Shown here in pieces: positions 42,546-51,604 of a DNA stretch of 64,000 nucleotides. Made by a program: the position numbers and the translations under genes. Source of the DNA: Streptomyces changanensis (lineage in GTDB: Bacteria > Actinomycetota > Actinomycetes > Streptomycetales > Streptomycetaceae); NCBI RefSeq assembly GCF_024600715.1, contig NZ_CP102333.1:1-64000 (forward strand), given 5' to 3'. The first letter of the stretch is position 1, and every line of letters starts with the position of its first letter. The notes beneath the pieces were generated by a model. It saw nothing but the letters and a program-made list of their open reading frames with translations. It was not told the origin of the DNA and ran no database searches.

Positions 42546-43799
42546 ATGATCACGGGCGGCCTGACAGGCCGAATAGGCCGCATGGCGGGAGATAGCAAGC
42601 CGGAGCGCGTGCTGATCGCCGCCAGTTTCGTCAACCGGATCGGCAACGGTCTGTTCAACGCGGCGTCGGCGCTCTATTTCACCTTGGTCGTGGGCTTGCC
42701 CGCGGTGCAGGTCGGCGCCGCGCTCACCATCGCCGGACTGATCGGCCTGTGCGCGGGCATACCCGGAGGGCATCTCGCCGACCGGCGCGGGGCGCGCACG
42801 ATCATGATGCTGGCCCTCGCGGTCCAGGCGATGTCGATGGCGGCCCTCGTCCTCGTCGAGAGCTGGGCCGCGCTCACGATCATCGCGACGGTCGACCAGA
42901 TCGCCGCAGCAGTGGGCGGGGCGGCCTGGGGTGCTCTGGTGGTCCGGGTCGGGGGTGATCGCCCGGCCCTGTTCCGGGCGAAGTTGCGTACCTTCGTCAA
43001 CCTGGGCGTCATTCTCGGAACGGTGGGTGCCGGGCTGGCGCTGGCCGCGGACACCCGCGGCGCCTATGTCACGCTGGTCCTCGGCAACGCGGCGAGCTTC
43101 GCCCTGTGCGCGGTGCTTCTGCTCCTGCTGCCCCGCTATCCGGTGCTGGCAGCACCGCCGCAGCAGCGTCGCTGGCTCGTTTTCACGGACCGCCCGTTTC
43201 TGACGTTCACCGCCCTCTACGGGGCCATGGGACTGCAATACCCGGTGGCCTCCCTGCTCCTGCCGATCTGGATCTCCGAACACACGGAAGCGCCGCGCTG
43301 GACGGTGGCCGCGCTGTTCGCCGTCAATGCCGCCTTCTGCGTACTGATGCAGACCAGGATCGGCTCCCGTATCGAAACCCCGCACGACGGCGGCAGGGCG
43401 TTTCGCACCGCGGGGCTCCTCTTCCTCGTCAGCTGCCCGATGATGGCGCTGGCGGCGTACACCCCGGTCTGGGCGGCAGCAGGACTGCTCCTGGCAGCGA
43501 TCTTCGTCCATAGCCTGGCAGAGGTCTGGGAGTCCTCGGCGCGCTTCGCCCTGGGCTTCGGTCTTGCCCCGGACCATGCGCAGGGTCAGTACCAAGGTGT
43601 CCTCGGCCTCGGCTTCAGCGCGGGCCAGGCTCTTGCCCCCGCGATCCTCACCACGGTGGTGCTGGGCCTTGGCACGGCGGGCTGGCTGCTGCCGGCGGTG
43701 TTCTTCGCGGCGCTGGGTGCTGCCGGCCCGTCTCTTGCCCGCTGGGGCATGCGGACCCGGCTGCAGCAGCCGGGCGTTGCCGTGGAAGCGACGGGCTGA
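42546..43799 (+). CDS. MFS transporter (417 aa)
   Basis: Twelve hydrophobic segments are visible, including ALYFTLVVGLPAVQVGAALT and AALTIIATVDQIAAAVGGAA. The MFS loop 2-3 signature GIPGGHLADRRGARTIMM (GxxxDRxGRR-type) is present. It is full length for the family and intact. Transporters like this usually export drugs or metabolites by proton antiport in the cytoplasmic membrane; the substrate is unknown. The start at 42,546 has no strong ribosome site, and MAGDSK at 42,582 is possible. It stands alone between pseudogenes. Confidence 0.9.
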   Translation: MITGGLTGRIGRMAGDSKPERVLIAASFVNRIGNGLFNAASALYFTLVVGLPAVQVGAALTIAGLIGLCAGIPGGHLADRRGARTIMMLALAVQAMSMAALVLVESWAALTIIATVDQIAAAVGGAAWGALVVRVGGDRPALFRAKLRTFVNLGVILGTVGAGLALAADTRGAYVTLVLGNAASFALCAVLLLLLPRYPVLAAPPQQRRWLVFTDRPFLTFTALYGAMGLQYPVASLLLPIWISEHTEAPRWTVAALFAVNAAFCVLMQTRIGSRIETPHDGGRAFRTAGLLFLVSCPMMALAAYTPVWAAAGLLLAAIFVHSLAEVWESSARFALGFGLAPDHAQGQYQGVLGLGFSAGQALAPAILTTVVLGLGTAGWLLPAVFFAALGAAGPSLARWGMRTRLQQPGVAVEATG

Positions 43800-43880
43800 C
43801 CAGACAGATAGGTGTCAGAGTCTTCCGCCTTGCGGCACGTGCATGGCGCTGCCGCTGGAGTAGTGACAAGCGCATTGTCT

Positions 43881-44050
43881 TCTCTGAGCGCTGTCCCGTA
43901 AATGATCTACGATATGCCGATTGACCAGCGCCGCTGTGCCTCATCCGGCGAGGCTGAGGCTGTGTAAGCGGGCGATGCCGAGCAGGCATGGTGAACGCCT
44001 TCGGCTTGGAGGCGGCAGTCGCGGAGGATCTTGCAGAGCGCGGAGGGGTG
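43881..44050 (-). mobile_element. IS5-type right-end fragment, inverted relative to 44.5 kb
   Basis: GCTGTCCCGTAAATGATCTA marks the element end. The minus strand encodes CKILRDCRLQAEGVHHA and a shifted tail, the C-terminus of the same transposase type as the fragment at 44,545-44,838. Only about 170 bp remain. Confidence 0.65.
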
Positions 44051-44066
44051 CCGTTGAGACTGAGTG

Positions 44067-44501
44067 TCAGCGGGGAATGCTCTGTCCCGCTTCGGTGAGG
44101 GTCAGTGTGAGGCACCCCAGCCACGTGCCGGATGGCGGGTACTCCCAGTTCTCGGCGTCCGCCAGGACAGCGGGAAGGTCCTCCTTCGGGATAGGGGGCC
44201 CGGGCTGCTCTCCGAGAGTGCCATCCGGTGCTGTCCAGGGAACGACCCGGCACACTTCGATCCATCCTCTGTCGACGAGGGGGAGGAGGATCGGGACGAG
44301 AGCCGAGGCGGGCTCTGAGACCAGCGGCTCGTCGAGGTCACCCCAAACGCCAGGGAGGATGTCGATCTCGGTGGCGTTGATCATGAAGGCACGTTCGGGG
44401 GAGGACAGCTGGTCTGTCGCGGGATAGCTCACACGCAGAGTGTCGCAACTCAGGAGATCGGCCGCCGAGAGCCCCCGGTGGCTCTCTGAAGAAGTGGTCA
44501 C
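44067..44501 (-). CDS. Hypothetical protein (144 aa) boxed between two IS ends
   Basis: It starts MTTSSESHRGLSAADLLSCD and continues RAFMINATEIDILPGVWGDL, VDRGWIEVCRVVPWTAPDG and WEYPPSGTWLGCLTLTLTEA. It is intact with a mixed alpha/beta pattern. The family is not recognised. Two inverted copies of one IS5-type right end lie on either side. Confidence 0.6.
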   Translation of the reverse strand: MTTSSESHRGLSAADLLSCDTLRVSYPATDQLSSPERAFMINATEIDILPGVWGDLDEPLVSEPASALVPILLPLVDRGWIEVCRVVPWTAPDGTLGEQPGPPIPKEDLPAVLADAENWEYPPSGTWLGCLTLTLTEAGQSIPR

Positions 44502-44544
44502 ATGGACGAAATGATCTCGATGTGACTGGTGTGATCACGGCGTC

Positions 44545-44838
44545 GGAGCCGCAAGACCCTCACGATCGCCGACGGCGGCTACCCGGGCACCGGCCTCGTC
44601 ATCCCGCACCGCCGCAAGCGAGGCCAAGGCGAACTCCCGGCCTGGAAAGAGGAACACAACAAGTCCCACAAGCAGGTCCGGGCCCGCGTTGAGCACGTCT
44701 TCGCCCGCAGGAAGCCCAGGAAGATCCTCCGCGACTGCCACCTCAGAGGCGACGGCGTCCAGCACGCCATGCTCGGCATCGCACGGATGCACAACCTCGC
44801 CCGAGGCGACTCGTAGATCATTTACCGGACAGCCCTTA
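44545..44838 (+). mobile_element. IS5-type right-end fragment
   Basis: LTIADGGYPGTGLVIPHRRK, LPAWKEEHNKSHKQVRARVE, HVFARRKPRKILRDCHLRGD and LGIARMHNLARGDS then stop are the second half of an IS5-type transposase. GTAGATCATTTACCGGACAG follows as the terminal repeat. The first half is missing. Confidence 0.8.
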
Positions 44839-45205
44839 GCTCGACGGGCTCGTTGTCCGTGATGACAGCGCCCTTGCCAAAACCATCCACTCGGGAGAAG
44901 CCGGGGGATGCCTCGACCTCGTCGTGGTTGCGGTCACCCGCCGGCGCAGCGGGACGTCGGAAAGGTAGCGCAGCAGCTGGACCGTCGGTGACGCGGCCGA
45001 CTTCCCGGAAGGCGGTGTAAGTGGCGTTCTTGCGCACACCGACGCGAAAGCGCCGCAGCAGCATGGCGGAGGAGATCGCGCCCTCGCGCACCGAGATCGT
45101 CACCCGCAGTGGGTGCCGGAACTCGGACTCGATCAGGCCGAAGTCGATGATGTCGCGGCCTGGCTCCCCGAACGGGAAGGACTGGCCCTGTGTGTCGGCG
45201 TGCAC
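44838..45205 (-). pseudogene. Tn3-family transposase C-terminal remnant, internally deleted
   Basis: HADTQGQSFP joins directly to FGEPGRDIIDFGLIESEFRH, losing about 40 residues normally between them. REGAISSAMLLRRFRVGVRK and NATYTAFREVGRVTDG follow, and FGKGAVITDNEPVEL ends it in a shifted frame. These are hallmark segments of Tn3-type DDE transposases. Confidence 0.8.
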
Positions 45206-45239
45206 GGTGCACAGTTACTCACCGTGTCGAGGAGCCCGA

Positions 45240-45420
45240 GTTCCGGATTGCCGGCCGCCCGACGCGGCGTCCCGCACGGTGGCGGACTGGGCAAGGTGCG
45301 CTGGGTGGTCGAGCGCACCTTGCCAGGCTGCACCGGTTCAAACGGCTCCGCACCCGCTACGAACGACGTGCAGATCTCCACCAGCATCTGCTTGAACCGG
45401 CGCGCATCCGGCGTCTGGCC
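45240..45420 (+). mobile_element. IS5-type transposase scrap
   Basis: RRGVPHGGGLGKVRWVVERT and RFKRLRTRYERRADLHQHLL correspond to the end of the transposase type seen at 14.7-15.6 kb. One frame change is present; both ends are missing. Confidence 0.7.
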
Positions 45421-45441
45421 GGTCGCCCCGAGTGGTCGACT

Positions 45442-45661
45442 AAGACGTCATTTCAGTTGGCATGATCTTGCGGCAGTCTGGGGTGATGACTGCTGCGCTT
45501 GTCGAGCGGATGGCGCCGGAAGACCTGTGGACGTTGTTCCAGCGGGTGGTGCCGCCGGCGCCGGTCCGCCCCCAGGGTGGTGGGCACCGGCGGCGAGGGG
45601 ACCGCGAGGTGCTGGCCGCGATCATCTTCGTGGCCACCTCAGGCTGCACCTGGAATCAACT
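45442..45661 (+). mobile_element. IS5-type left-end fragment, near-identical to the 60.2 kb element
   Basis: The fragment begins AAGACGTCATTTCAGTTGGC and encodes MTAALVERMAPEDLWTLFQR to TSGCTWNQL, matching the start of the intact element at 60,213-61,074 base for base where I compared them. It ends abruptly inside the convergent gene. Confidence 0.85.
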
Positions 45662-46115
45662 GAATCAGGTTTGCCAGGGCATCGGCGGAACCCGGCTTCC
45701 GACGCGTCGACTCCACCAGCTTCGAGCGGAGGTCAGATGCTGGTTGACCAAGGACGATGGCGCTGATCACCAACTCAAGCATGACGCAGTCGTAGGCGTC
45801 GTCCGTGCCTCGATAGCGCTTGGCATCACGTTCGAAGACGGCACTGGCGATCCGCCATCCACCGCCCTCAACCGGTGCGAAGGTCGCCGAGAAGACGCCG
45901 TTACCGGTCCAGCTTCGGTGCAGGAAGACAACCTCGCCCTCCGTGAAGACGTCCCACTTCTCGTCCATGTCCCGCGAGGCGTAGCCGAGCTGGATCTGCT
46001 TCCAGTCTTCATCTGACCAGATTCGCTGGGGAAGCTGCGGCATCGGCTGAGGGAGGGATATCGGCTGAATACGACCGGAAAGCGTGGCCCGGGTGACGCG
46101 TTCGACAGCAGGCAT
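45661..46115 (-). CDS. Hypothetical protein, 3-prime end replaced by IS sequence
   Basis: It starts MPAVERVTRATLSGRIQPIS and continues RIWSDEDWKQIQLGYASRDM, WDVFTEGEVVFLHRSWTGNG and ASAVFERDAKRYRGTDDAYD to ADALANLIQ. There the sequence passes into the IS5-type left end and a stop follows within seven codons (to 45,639). Little or nothing of the protein may be missing. It is cytosolic and immunity-like in size; family unknown. Confidence 0.65.
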
Positions 46116-46187
46116 GGAGTGATCCTATGGAGGAAGCCGAACACCGCAGCTTCCCGCCTCTCAGGGCCCTCATTCTGCAACGCCCTG

Positions 46188-46598
46188 TCAAAAACCCGGG
46201 GCGGGGATGAAGCTCGGCCACCATGGGGGCACGCCGTGGGGGCACAGAGGGGTGGCGGCGCCCTCCCAGAAGATGGAGATACCGCACCAGGCGACACCCA
46301 GGAGCGTCACCACGAGGGTAAGGGCATGGAGCAGGGGACGGTTCCCGACAAGGGCGCCCACCGCGACCCAGGCCAGCAGCAGGACCGTCCAGAGGCCCGG
46401 GATGAACAGCCAAAGCAGGAAGCCGCTGTTTGCTGCGTTGTTCACTCCCGCGTCACAGGCGTTCCAGGACCTGCCCAGAAGCATGGCAATGGGCACCACG
46501 AGAACCAGCGCCACCGCGGCCCCGAGACATCCGTGCAGCCGTCGACTTCCCACAGACTCCCCGTTCGCCGTCCGCTGCGGGAAGCACCGGATCCGCAT
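46188..46598 (-). CDS. Three-helix membrane protein (136 aa)
   Basis: MRIRCFPQRTANGESVGSRR is followed by helices CLGAAVALVLVVPIAMLL, FLLWLFIPGLWTVLLLAWVA and LLHALTLVVTLLGVAWCGIS. A cytoplasmic proline-rich tail ends it. ATG 46,598 is used; a longer start at 46,655 is possible. No named family. It is intact. Confidence 0.6.
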   Translation of the reverse strand: MRIRCFPQRTANGESVGSRRLHGCLGAAVALVLVVPIAMLLGRSWNACDAGVNNAANSGFLLWLFIPGLWTVLLLAWVAVGALVGNRPLLHALTLVVTLLGVAWCGISIFWEGAATPLCPHGVPPWWPSFIPAPGF

Positions 46599-46858
46599 CA
46601 CTGGCCACTGACGCACCCTCCAGTCCGCCAGCACTGACCGACAGGGCTCGGACACCCCTGATCCTAGTGATCACGTAATCCGCTGGACAGAGCCTATGCA
46701 ACTCCCGTACGCACCGGTGGCCGCTGAGGCCCGGACCCTTCCGCCTTCGGCGGCGTGCTGGTTCCACCCGCCCTGGCCGCCTGCCCGCAGCCTGGCACGA
46801 GAGGCCGGGGCCGATGTCTCCCTCCTCGGGCACTCCCCCCCCGCAGAAGGACAAGTGG

Positions 46859-47263
46859 ATGCGCCCTGTCCGCTTCACCGAGTTCGTCGTCACCACTGTC
46901 CGGCCCCGGGCCGCCCGCGTGCAAACCCTGGCGGAGGCGTGCGACACCCGGCATCCGTTCGGTGTCGGGATCACGCTGGGTGTCGGCGGCGAGGCGCGGT
47001 GGCAGTTCACCGGGCAGCTGCCCGAGGGGGCGAAGCACGACAGCTTCACGGACGAGGCCGGGGCCGGCACCCCGGCCCCGGCCGGGCCCAGCCTCGTTCG
47101 TGAACGACGAGCCGGAGCCTGGATCGCCGCGGTGGCGGGCGCGCAGTGCCCGGAGGTCGCGGCGATTGAGCGGTGGTCGACCCGGCCGAACACGGCCTCG
47201 GCGACCAAAGGCCTCACCCTCACGTTCCACAACGGGGCGCGGATCTTCGCCCGGCTCCTGTGA
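46859..47263 (+). CDS. Hypothetical protein (134 aa)
   Basis: AGAAGGA is 6 bases before ATG 46,859. The text MRPVRFTEFVVTTVRPRAAR, DTRHPFGVGITLGVGGEARW, EGAKHDSFTDEAGAGTPAP and LTFHNGARIFARLL is coherent. The central AWIAAVAGAQCPEVAAIERW is typical of a small actinobacterial family found on plasmids. It is intact; function unknown. The interval 47,264-47,472 is non-coding. Confidence 0.65.
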   Translation: MRPVRFTEFVVTTVRPRAARVQTLAEACDTRHPFGVGITLGVGGEARWQFTGQLPEGAKHDSFTDEAGAGTPAPAGPSLVRERRAGAWIAAVAGAQCPEVAAIERWSTRPNTASATKGLTLTFHNGARIFARLL

Positions 47264-47472
47264 CCTGGCGGTACGGCGGGTCGTACCCAAGCCTCAGCAG
47301 CGGCGGTCGGTGATGAAGTGACCGACGGCCAGGTCCCGTCCTGCCGGCATCGTCCGGGGAGCAGCGCCAGGGCCTGTCAGCGGACCTCAGGCCGCCGTAC
47401 CGGTCGCCGCGGCCCCCGGATGGCACCCGGGAACGAGAAGGGGTCGGCACAGCCGGTGGACCCCGCGGTGTG

Positions 47473-47958
47473 TCACCCGCCGAGGCGCTCGTTGTAGTAG
47501 TGCTCGTCGCCGATGAGGACCGAGGTGGCGTGGACGGGGAGCCCGGCTACCGTGCGCGGGAGGTCCTGGGAGGTCTGGCGGGTGAAGCCGAGGGAGACCC
47601 CAGGGATGAAGGGGTACTCGGGCTCGCTCTGGTCCACGATCCAGCCGCGTTCGCGCGCGGCGTGGAAGAGGTTCTCGGCAGGTGTCGTGAAGACGTCGTC
47701 GCCGCGGAGGAGGACACGGACGTCGGTGCTGCGGCCTTCGCCCGGCCACCACAGCTCGACCGCGGTCACGGCCTCGCCGGAACCTTCCAGCAGGATGGTG
47801 ACGCCGATCTCGCGGCACTTCGCGCGGATCGTCACGTCATCGTCGTCGTGCTCCACCTCGGGCGCCCCCCAAGGGGTGACCGCGGCGACGGCTTCCGCGA
47901 ACGTCATGCCGATCCGTACGGGGCCCACCCCGTGGGGCGGATCCAAGACGAGATCCAT
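47473..47958 (-). CDS. Hypothetical protein (161 aa)
   Basis: MDLVLDPPHGVGPVRIGMTF begins a family with the turn GPVRIGMT found in many Streptomyces hypotheticals. VTIRAKCREIGVTILLEGSG, VELWWPGEGRSTDVRVLLRG and HYYNERLGG follow. The beta-strand-rich pattern is cytosolic. GGAGAGG lies some 13 bases before the ATG. It is intact, with a 31-base gap after the next gene upstream. Confidence 0.7.
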   Translation of the reverse strand: MDLVLDPPHGVGPVRIGMTFAEAVAAVTPWGAPEVEHDDDDVTIRAKCREIGVTILLEGSGEAVTAVELWWPGEGRSTDVRVLLRGDDVFTTPAENLFHAARERGWIVDQSEPEYPFIPGVSLGFTRQTSQDLPRTVAGLPVHATSVLIGDEHYYNERLGG

Positions 47959-47989
47959 GTGCTGCTCTGCCTCTCCTTCAGCCTGGTGA

Positions 47990-48988
47990 TCAGCGGGACC
48001 GGCGTTCCAGGAGCGCCTTGCGGGCCGTCTTCGTGCGGATCGCCCGATAGTAGAGCGGTTTCACGTACGAGTACCGCCACGGAAGTGCCTCCGTGAAGCC
48101 GTCGACCTGGCGGAACTGCTCTCTGGCCGCCCTGTACCGGCCCTGCCGATACAGGAAGTACGCCAGCAGGTGCCGTACTTCCGGGAGCCTGGGGTGGTCC
48201 GGGTCAGCGAGAGCTGCGTCGGCGAGCGCCGCGTCAACCAGTCCCCGTACCTTCGGGCTGCGAAATCCGGCATCACCGAGCTCGTCCGCATGGTTCTCGT
48301 ACCAGGCGATGACCGGCAACACAGCCAGCAAGCTCCCCGGCGGCGCACCGGCAGCCGATCTTTCGGCGAACTCCCGCGCGAGCCGCTTCGAGCCTCGCCA
48401 TTTCCCGGTCCAGTACTGAAGGGCACTGATGTGCGCTTCGAAGTGAAGTGGCGCGCGGGCCGTGATCTCGGACCACAGCGCGTGCATCTCCCGGCCGGAG
48501 CAGCCCAGTCCGAGCGCCCTCCAGATTTCCGCGACGAGAGGGGTGGGGTCGTCCGGGCGGAGCGCCGAGGCATGCCTGATGTCGTCGTGAGCGATCAGCA
48601 ACTGCCGGTGGAACCGCTCGAACTGCTTCCGCGACGTGCGGTGCGCACCCGCCTTGCCTCGCAGCTTCCACGCGTACAGGACGCTTGCGCGCGCCACCAC
48701 GAGCGCGGCGTCCGGATCTCCGGGGCGGGCCTCCTCCCAAGCCTTCAGCCAGCGATCGTTCCTCCTGGCTGCGAGATATCCCAGCCGCTGGGCGTACAGG
48801 GAACGGCGTTCCCAGTCTTGGCCGGCTTCCTCGAAAAGCCGTGCGGCGGGCTCCCAGCGCCCACGAGCGGCAGCCCTGCACGCGCGCTGCAACCGGGCAT
48901 CAGGACCGGCGAGGTAGGAGTTCTGCCATCGCAGCGGCAGCGAGCCGTACCAGAGCACCAGCAGGCCTATGGCGACGAGGAGTGTCAT
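47990..48988 (-). CDS. Membrane-anchored TPR-like protein (332 aa)
   Basis: The start at 48,988 (MTLLVAIGLLVLWYGSLPLR) gives an N-terminal membrane helix; upstream in-frame sequence is unlike a signal. Helical repeats follow: QRACRAAARGRWEPAARLFE, AEIWRALGLGCSGREMHALW and LAYFLYRQGRYRAAREQFRQ. It is probably an inner-face scaffold. It is same-strand with the 161-aa gene 31 bases downstream and they likely form an operon. It is intact. Confidence 0.7.
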   Translation of the reverse strand: MTLLVAIGLLVLWYGSLPLRWQNSYLAGPDARLQRACRAAARGRWEPAARLFEEAGQDWERRSLYAQRLGYLAARRNDRWLKAWEEARPGDPDAALVVARASVLYAWKLRGKAGAHRTSRKQFERFHRQLLIAHDDIRHASALRPDDPTPLVAEIWRALGLGCSGREMHALWSEITARAPLHFEAHISALQYWTGKWRGSKRLAREFAERSAAGAPPGSLLAVLPVIAWYENHADELGDAGFRSPKVRGLVDAALADAALADPDHPRLPEVRHLLAYFLYRQGRYRAAREQFRQVDGFTEALPWRYSYVKPLYYRAIRTKTARKALLERRSR

Positions 48989-50093
48989 GGGTGGGCGAAA
49001 CCCTTCATGAAGATCGTTACGACGCATGAAGCAGGGATGGCGGCAGTATTCCCGTCCCAGGGAAAGACGCGGCACGCAGGGCGCCCAGGAAGGCCGCCGG
49101 GCTCGGGGTGATCAACGTGCCGGCATGCGTGCCCGGGAGGACGGTGCCGTTCTGTTCGTCCAGCGCGGTCAAGATGCCCCCGATCATCCGTCCGGCCGCC
49201 CGGGGTGCCTGCGACCGCGACGGTGTGGCCGGTCACCGACGGTTGGCCCCGCGGTTGTGGGCAAGGCGCCCGCTCCATCAAGGCGGGCACCCGAGTGCTG
49301 CAACCGCGGCTTACAGCACCCGTTCCAGCGTCGGATGGATCTCGGGAGGCAGGCCCGTGCGAGCCTGGTGCGACCCGCGTCGCCTCGCAGGCCGGGTCGT
49401 CGTGGATCCCGACGATCATCTCCAGCTCGGCGATCGTTTCCTCCTCGGTGTCGATCGCCCGCGACGTGCGGATGCCCCGCCCGACCGCCCAGGCCGAGAT
49501 CGAGCCCCCACCGGATTCCCGAGTTCCGGGTCAGCCGTCGGCGACGGTGACGCCCCTGCACGAGTGGCGCCCCGCGCTCCTTCCGCCGGACACCAGGCCG
49601 CTGCCCTCGGTGAAGCACGATGACTCTGCCCGTCAGCGAGGCTTCCGAGCAGGTCGCCGACGCGCCCATCGACTACGTGACCTGCCCCGTCCGCAGCATT
49701 CGTTGCCGGTCGCGGACGAGGCATGCCGCATGCCGCCCTCGACGGCCAGATGCTCTGAAGGACGGCTGGCCGTTCCACGCTCCGGACGCGATAGCGCCGT
49801 CGTTTCTCATCGACATCCGTAAGCTTGGTGATCACCAACCGCCTCCGGAGCCGGTCGACAAACGCTGTTCCTAGAGATCGACGAGGCCACCCGCGGAAGC
49901 GGGCTGTGGCCCGCATGGTGCTGACCGCGACCGCGGCTCAGCACGACTCCGTCCTGGCGGACTTCCAAGAGTTCGTGCGCACCGTCTGTCCGGACACCGG
50001 AGGGCAGTGAGCTGGCGGAGCCCGAGAAGGTGCAGGAGATGCCCCCGGTCAGCCGGCCTTGCCCTAGGCAGCGGGCATCCTTAGGTTGACCTG
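48989..50093. other. Gene debris, no intact gene
   Basis: Scraps in several frames: minus RAIDTEEETIAELEMIVGIH at about 49,400-49,520, plus LFLEIDEATRGSG near 49,865 and MVLTATAAQHDSVLADFQEF at about 49,915. The last two resemble the end of plasmid replication-relaxation-type proteins, but too little remains to be sure. Confidence 0.4.
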
Positions 50094-50243
50094 ATGGGCC
50101 TCTTCGACAAACTGACCGGCATCAGGCGTCCCAGCGGTGAGATCGCCCCCCGCTCCGCCGAGGAAGTCAGGGAGGCGCTGCTCAGGCTTAACGGCCCGGA
50201 CATTCCGTACGTCCTGCGCGACGGCTCTCCCGAGGGCGCGGAC
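50094..50243 (+). pseudogene. Hypothetical gene cut by IS5-type insertion
   Basis: MGLFDKLTGIRRPSGEIAPR, SAEEVREALLRLNGPDIPYV and LRDGSPEGADL are the first 50 residues of a Streptomyces family that normally runs to about 130 residues (continuing GADLVAEWRI). The IS inserts at the CTAG within the next codons. The 3-prime part is not found after the element, so a deletion occurred. Confidence 0.7.
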
Positions 50244-50247
50244 CTAG

Positions 50248-51111
50248 GGAGCGTCTTGTCGATCATGTGTCGAGCCAGATGAGTGTGCCGGCGAGGGTGA
50301 CGGCGGCGAGGTAGCGGTCGGGGCGCTTGTCGTAGCGGGTGGCGATGCCGCGCCATTGTTTGAGGCGGTGGAAGCAGCGTTCGACGATGTTGCGGCGTCG
50401 GTAGACGGCCCTGTCGAACCCGCAAGGTCGTTCACGACGCCGTTTGCGGCCGGCGAGCTGGTCGACGCGTTCGGGGATGGTGGCCTTGATGCCGCGCCGA
50501 CGCAGGTAGGCCCGGAAACTGCGGGCGGAGTAGCCCTTGTCCGCGACAACGTGGTCGGGCCGGGTCCGAGGTCTGCCCGGGCCCGGGCCGGGGACGCGGA
50601 TCTTGCCGATGACGGCCTGGGCCTGGGTGCAGTCGTTGCGGTTGCCAGCGGTGACCACGAAGGCCAGCGGCCGGCCCTGTCCGTCGCAGGCGAGGTGGAT
50701 TTTGCTGGTCAACCCGCCTCGGGAACGTCCAAGGCCGCGTTCTTCGAGCCCCCTTTGGCGGCCGCGTGCTGGTGGGCTCGCACGATCGTGGAGTCGATCG
50801 CGACCAGCCAGTCCACGTCCGTCCGGGACTGGGCGGCGGCCAGTAGGCGGTCGAAGGTGCCGTCGGCGGCCCAGCGGGCGAACCGTCCGTGGACGGTCTG
50901 CCACGGGCCGAACCGCTCGGGCAGGTCCCTCCAGGGCAGCCCGGTGCGGAACTTGAACACGATGCCCTCCAGGACCTGGCGGTGATCCCGCCACCGCCCC
51001 CGGGCCCGACCCACGGGCGGCAGCAACGGTGCGATCACCGCCCACGCAGCGTCAGAAATCTCCCCATCCCTCACGACCGAACCAACGATCCGTTGATCGG
51101 AAAGACACTCC
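50248..51111 (-). mobile_element. Intact IS5-type insertion sequence (864 bp, CTAG duplication)
   Basis: Terminal repeats GGAGCGTCTTGTCGATCA (50,248) and TGATCGGAAAGACACTCC (ending 51,111) are inverted and nearly perfect. CTAG flanks both ends (50,244-50,247 and 51,112-51,115). A truncated copy lies at 36,631. Confidence 0.88.
50263..51074 (-). CDS. IS5-type transposase made by -1 frameshift
   Basis: The first frame MRDGEISDAAWAVIAPLLPP includes DWLVAIDSTIVRAHQHAAAK (first Asp). The second frame, one base back at AAAGGGGGC near 50,750, has GGLTSKIHLACDGQGRPLAF, DHVVADKGYSARSFRAYLRR (second Asp) and NIVERCFHRLKQWRGIATRY (Glu region). It appears complete. Confidence 0.87.
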
Positions 51112-51115
51112 CTAG

Positions 51116-51600
51116 CACCAGGTCACGGAGTGCATGCAGGATCCAGCCGACAGGGCTGACCCGAGGTGGACGCTCTCTTCTCCCTGCGTGCGCGGAAAGA
51201 ACCGGATAGCGCCCCTGCCGCGTGATCAACTTATGGCGGTCTCTGCGCGGGAAGCAAGCGAGGTCAGCGAGATGGCTGGTTCGCCCTGGCCAGAGGGACT
51301 GCCGCGGAGCCATAGCGGGGCCACCCAGGAAGGGCCCGAGCCCCGGCGGCCGCCCGGTGGCCGCGGTGGGTGGTGTGACGGGGCCGGCGTACGGCCCCGC
51401 CTGCGCTCCGGCCGGGGCCGGGTACGAGGCTTCCGCGCGCCGCGCTTCCCTGCGCGGCTGCCGACGGGCTCCGCTGCTCGAAGCAGGGCTCCCCCCACCG
51501 GAGCCGGAGCGGTGGCGCATGGGTGCCGGGAGCCGCCTCTACGGCGGCCTGCGGTACCGTCTGTCGCAGCCGGAAGCGGCCGGAGGAGGAAAACCGCATT
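51116..51600. other. GC-rich stretch without a recognised gene
   Basis: Frames on both strands are open, but no family, ribosome site or consistent pattern is seen. Confidence 0.35.
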
Positions 51601-51604
51601 GCCC

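Noticed and set aside
42417..43595. A 392-codon frame antisense to the MFS gene
   Set aside because: Glutamine/arginine-rich shadow; the plus strand has twelve membrane segments.
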